From assembly GCF_021389955.1 (NCBI RefSeq), contig NZ_CP089980.1, positions 1,177,501 through 1,241,500 on the forward strand: DNA of 64,000 bases, read 5' to 3'. The translations under genes were made by a program, and so were the position numbers. Source of the stretch: Fulvivirga maritima. Lineage in GTDB: Bacteria; Bacteroidota; Bacteroidia; Cytophagales; Cyclobacteriaceae. Within the stretch, counting starts at the first letter, position 1; each line of letters starts with the position of its first letter. The notes below the pieces were generated by a model. That model was given only the letters and a program-made list of their open reading frames with translations, did no database searches and was not told the origin of the DNA. Below are positions 61,460 to 64,000 of the stretch, in pieces.

Positions 61460-64000
61460 ATGGAATTTAAAAGAGTCAACAATATTGCTGGTTGGATCGT
61501 ATTCACCATAGCTACCATTGTCTATCTATTAACCTTAGAGCGCACGGGCAGCTACTGGGATTGCGGTGAATTCATTGCAGTATCTTACAAATTGATGGTT
61601 CCACACCCTCCCGGAGCCCCCTTCTTCTTACTTATTGGCAGAATATTCTCCTTCCTTGCCTTTGGTGATGGCACTCAGGTAGCTTACTGGATTAACGTTT
61701 CCAGTGCTCTCAGCAGTGGCTTTACCATACTTTTCCTTTTCTGGACTATCTCTATGTTCTCCAGAAAAATGCTTAAAATAAAATTAAACGAGAAACTATC
61801 TTCAGAGCAAACCTGGTTGATAATTGGCGCCAGCGCAGTAGGCTCTCTTGCATATACCTTTTCTGACTCTTTCTGGTTTTCAGCAGTTGAAGCTGAAGTA
61901 TATGCCATGTCATCTTTCTTTACTGCTTTTGTTGTATGGGCTATTTTGAAATGGGATCTTATTGAAGACGAAAGCAGAGCTAACAGATGGTTGATACTTA
62001 TTGCTTATATGATGGGGCTATCCATTGGCGTTCACTTGCTGAACCTGGTAACTATCCCTGCTTTAGGACTTATCTATTACTTCAAAAAATACAAGCCAAC
62101 CCAATGGGGATTAATAGCTACTATGGCTATTAGTGGCGGACTTATTATTTTAATTAACAACCTCATTATCCCTGGCTTACCAAGCTTAGCAGGTAATTTT
62201 GAAATCTTTTTTGTTAATACACTAGGCCTGCCATTTGGATCTGGAGCCATATTCGTAGGGGCTCTTGTTATTGCTGGTCTTATAATAGGAATAAGATATT
62301 CGCTTACCCATCAGAAAGCTTTACTGAACACTGCTCTTTTAGGGCTTACGTTCATTCTAATAGGTTATTCTTCTTACGCCATAGTAGTAATTCGCTCTAA
62401 CTATGACACGCCTATTGACGAAAACAATCCTGAAGACGTAATGTCTTTCGTAAAATACCTTAAGCGTGAGCAATATGGAAGTCGTCCGCTTTTATATGGT
62501 CAGTACTATACCGCTCAGGTTACAGGCACTAAAGAAGGAGCTCCCCAGTATGTAAAAGGAGACCATAAATATGAAATAGCAGATAGAAAGTTTTCTTATG
62601 AGTATGATCCTACGCAAATGACTTTCTTTCCGAGAATGTACAGCAATGATCCAAGACATATTCAGAGATACCTCGAGGTAGCTGACTTAGCTGAAGGTGA
62701 AGTACCCAGCTTTGTAGATAACGTAGAGTTTATGCTAAAACACCAGTTAGGCTGGATGTACATGCGATACTTCATGTGGAACTTTGCAGGAAGAGAAAGT
62801 GACATTCAAGATGCTGACTGGCTAAGACCTTCTGACTGGTTTAAGGATGTACCAGAAGAATTAGCCACCAACAAAGCCAGGAATAACTTCTTCATGATTC
62901 CTCTCATATTAGGACTTGTAGGGCTTGTATTCCAACTTATAAAAGACAAAAAGAATTTCGCAGTAGTAACTATGCTGTTTTTCTTAACAGGTATAGCTTT
63001 GATTTTATATCTGAATTCACCGCCTATAGAACCTAGAGAAAGAGATTATATATATGCAGGTTCATTCTATGCCTTTGCTATATGGATCGGCTTCTCGGTA
63101 CTGGCAATAGCAGAATTATTAAAGAAATATACAGGTGGCAAGCTAGCTGCTATGATCGCTACTATTTTATGCCTTACCGGCCCAGCTATTATGGCGCAAC
63201 AAGGTTGGGATGATCATGATAGAGATGACCGTTATTTCTCTGTAGATTCTGCTAAGAACTTCTTAGCCTCTACAGCACCAAATGCCATTCTTTATACTGG
63301 TGGTGATAATGACACTTTCCCATTATGGTATGCTCAAGAAGTTGAGGGCTTTAGAACAGATGTAAGAGTAGTAGTATTAAGTTATTACAATACTGACTGG
63401 TACATTGCCCAAACCATGAGGCAGGTATATGAATCCGAACCGTTCCCTTATACTTTAACTTTTGAAAACTATAAGCAAAACGGCCCTAACGACTACTTAC
63501 CTTATGATGACATGGGGTTAAAAGTTATTGACTTAAAGCAGTTTTTAACTCTCTTAAAAAACAATGACAAGCGTTTAAGAGCTAAATATAGATCTGCTAA
63601 CGTAGTACCTAGTCGCACTTTCTCTCTCAATGTGGATAAAGATAAAGTGAGAAAGCTAGGAATAGTACCTAAAGGCATGGATAGCTTGCTTGTAGACAAA
63701 ATGGTATTTAGTCTGAAAAGAGGTAAAAATGCATTAGAGAAAAAGGACTTAGCTATACTAGATGTTATTGCTTCGGCAGACTGGGAGCGCCCTATTTATC
63801 TTAACAACACTTCTATTCAGCAATTTAACATTGACATTAGCCAATACGCTATTCAGGAAGGTAACGCTTACCGCATTTTACCGGTGAAAAACCCTAACCC
63901 TGATACTGATTTTGTAGATACAGAAACTATGTACGATAACTTGATGAATAATTTCTATTATCGTGAGTTAGATAATCCAGATGTTTATTACAATCAGGAC
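61460..64000 (+). CDS. DUF2723 membrane glycosyltransferase-like protein (3' end outside window)
   Basis: The ATG at 61460 opens a reading frame that is intact to the window edge (847 residues seen). The N-terminus shows the DUF2723 pattern TGSYWDCGEFIAVSYKLMVPHPPGAP, cut here into YWDCGEF and PHPPGAP, with about ten membrane helices before a soluble part from about residue 580 (YTGGDNDTFPLWYAQEV). DUF2723 includes the human O-mannosyltransferase TMEM260 and has a GT-C-like layout with acidic loop residues (DCGE). A role in protein O-glycosylation is plausible but inferred. Confidence 0.85.
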   Translation, partial: MEFKRVNNIAGWIVFTIATIVYLLTLERTGSYWDCGEFIAVSYKLMVPHPPGAPFFLLIGRIFSFLAFGDGTQVAYWINVSSALSSGFTILFLFWTISMFSRKMLKIKLNEKLSSEQTWLIIGASAVGSLAYTFSDSFWFSAVEAEVYAMSSFFTAFVVWAILKWDLIEDESRANRWLILIAYMMGLSIGVHLLNLVTIPALGLIYYFKKYKPTQWGLIATMAISGGLIILINNLIIPGLPSLAGNFEIFFVNTLGLPFGSGAIFVGALVIAGLIIGIRYSLTHQKALLNTALLGLTFILIGYSSYAIVVIRSNYDTPIDENNPEDVMSFVKYLKREQYGSRPLLYGQYYTAQVTGTKEGAPQYVKGDHKYEIADRKFSYEYDPTQMTFFPRMYSNDPRHIQRYLEVADLAEGEVPSFVDNVEFMLKHQLGWMYMRYFMWNFAGRESDIQDADWLRPSDWFKDVPEELATNKARNNFFMIPLILGLVGLVFQLIKDKKNFAVVTMLFFLTGIALILYLNSPPIEPRERDYIYAGSFYAFAIWIGFSVLAIAELLKKYTGGKLAAMIATILCLTGPAIMAQQGWDDHDRDDRYFSVDSAKNFLASTAPNAILYTGGDNDTFPLWYAQEVEGFRTDVRVVVLSYYNTDWYIAQTMRQVYESEPFPYTLTFENYKQNGPNDYLPYDDMGLKVIDLKQFLTLLKNNDKRLRAKYRSANVVPSRTFSLNVDKDKVRKLGIVPKGMDSLLVDKMVFSLKRGKNALEKKDLAILDVIASADWERPIYLNNTSIQQFNIDISQYAIQEGNAYRILPVKNPNPDTDFVDTETMYDNLMNNFYYRELDNPDVYYNQD

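Overview
The window is a chromosomal segment from a member of the Bacteroidota, most likely a marine or soil gliding-type Cytophagales (Fulvivirga/Marivirga-like). This is an inference from gene content, not from a database match. The supporting signs are the type IX secretion translocon SprA, a secreted protein with a type IX C-terminal sorting domain, an Oar-like TonB-dependent receptor, a DUF3467 gene behind rpoC, almost no Shine-Dalgarno sequences, and promoters of the Bacteroidota form TTTG-N19/21-TAnnTTTG.

Layout. 1-5.2 kb: 3' half of sprA, then gcvH, a VanZ-like gene and tonB. 5.3-7.1 kb: an insertion sequence with a DDE transposase lying between two hairpin terminators. 7.1-9.2 kb: a chrA-type transporter and a 2-oxoglutarate/Fe(II) oxygenase. 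9.4-26.5 kb (minus strand): the transcription/translation core, namely tRNA-Tyr, tRNA-Gly, tRNA-Thr, tuf, tRNA-Trp, secE, nusG, rplK, rplA, rplJ, rplL, rpoB, rpoC, DUF3467, rpsL, rpsG, fusA and rpsJ. 26.7-40.5 kb: housekeeping and metabolic genes (DUF721, recF, pdhA, a TPR protein, ribH, a TonB-dependent receptor, monomeric isocitrate dehydrogenase, panB, a PAS histidine kinase, a PyrR-like phosphoribosyltransferase, an Lrp regulator) plus a frameshifted CAP-domain gene. 40.6-44.1 kb: a large PKD-repeat secreted protein. 44.3-57.0 kb: an AT-rich surface-polysaccharide operon on the minus strand. It starts with an ABC exporter (Wzm/Wzt), continues with a sulfotransferase, methyltransferases and eight glycosyltransferases or look-alikes, and ends in a FkbM methyltransferase gene broken by one in-frame stop. 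57.0-64 kb: a divergent glycosyltransferase, a polytopic membrane protein, a TPR lipoprotein-like or secreted protein, a small membrane protein and the 5' part of a DUF2723 gene.

How it fits together. The core genes show layered control visible in the DNA: a palindrome over the rpsL promoter, competing hairpins between rplL and rpoB, and a GNRA-capped hairpin between rpoB and rpoC. The surface genes share a theme: protein export by the type IX system (SprA plus a sorting-domain substrate), TonB-driven uptake, and export of a probably sulfated and methylated glycan by Wzm/Wzt. Recent decay or switching is visible twice, in an A8 tract that breaks the CAP gene and in the nonsense codon in fkbM. 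I found no CRISPR array, no rRNA and no clearly new multi-gene defence or biosynthetic system. The most noteworthy features are regulatory and mobile-DNA structures.
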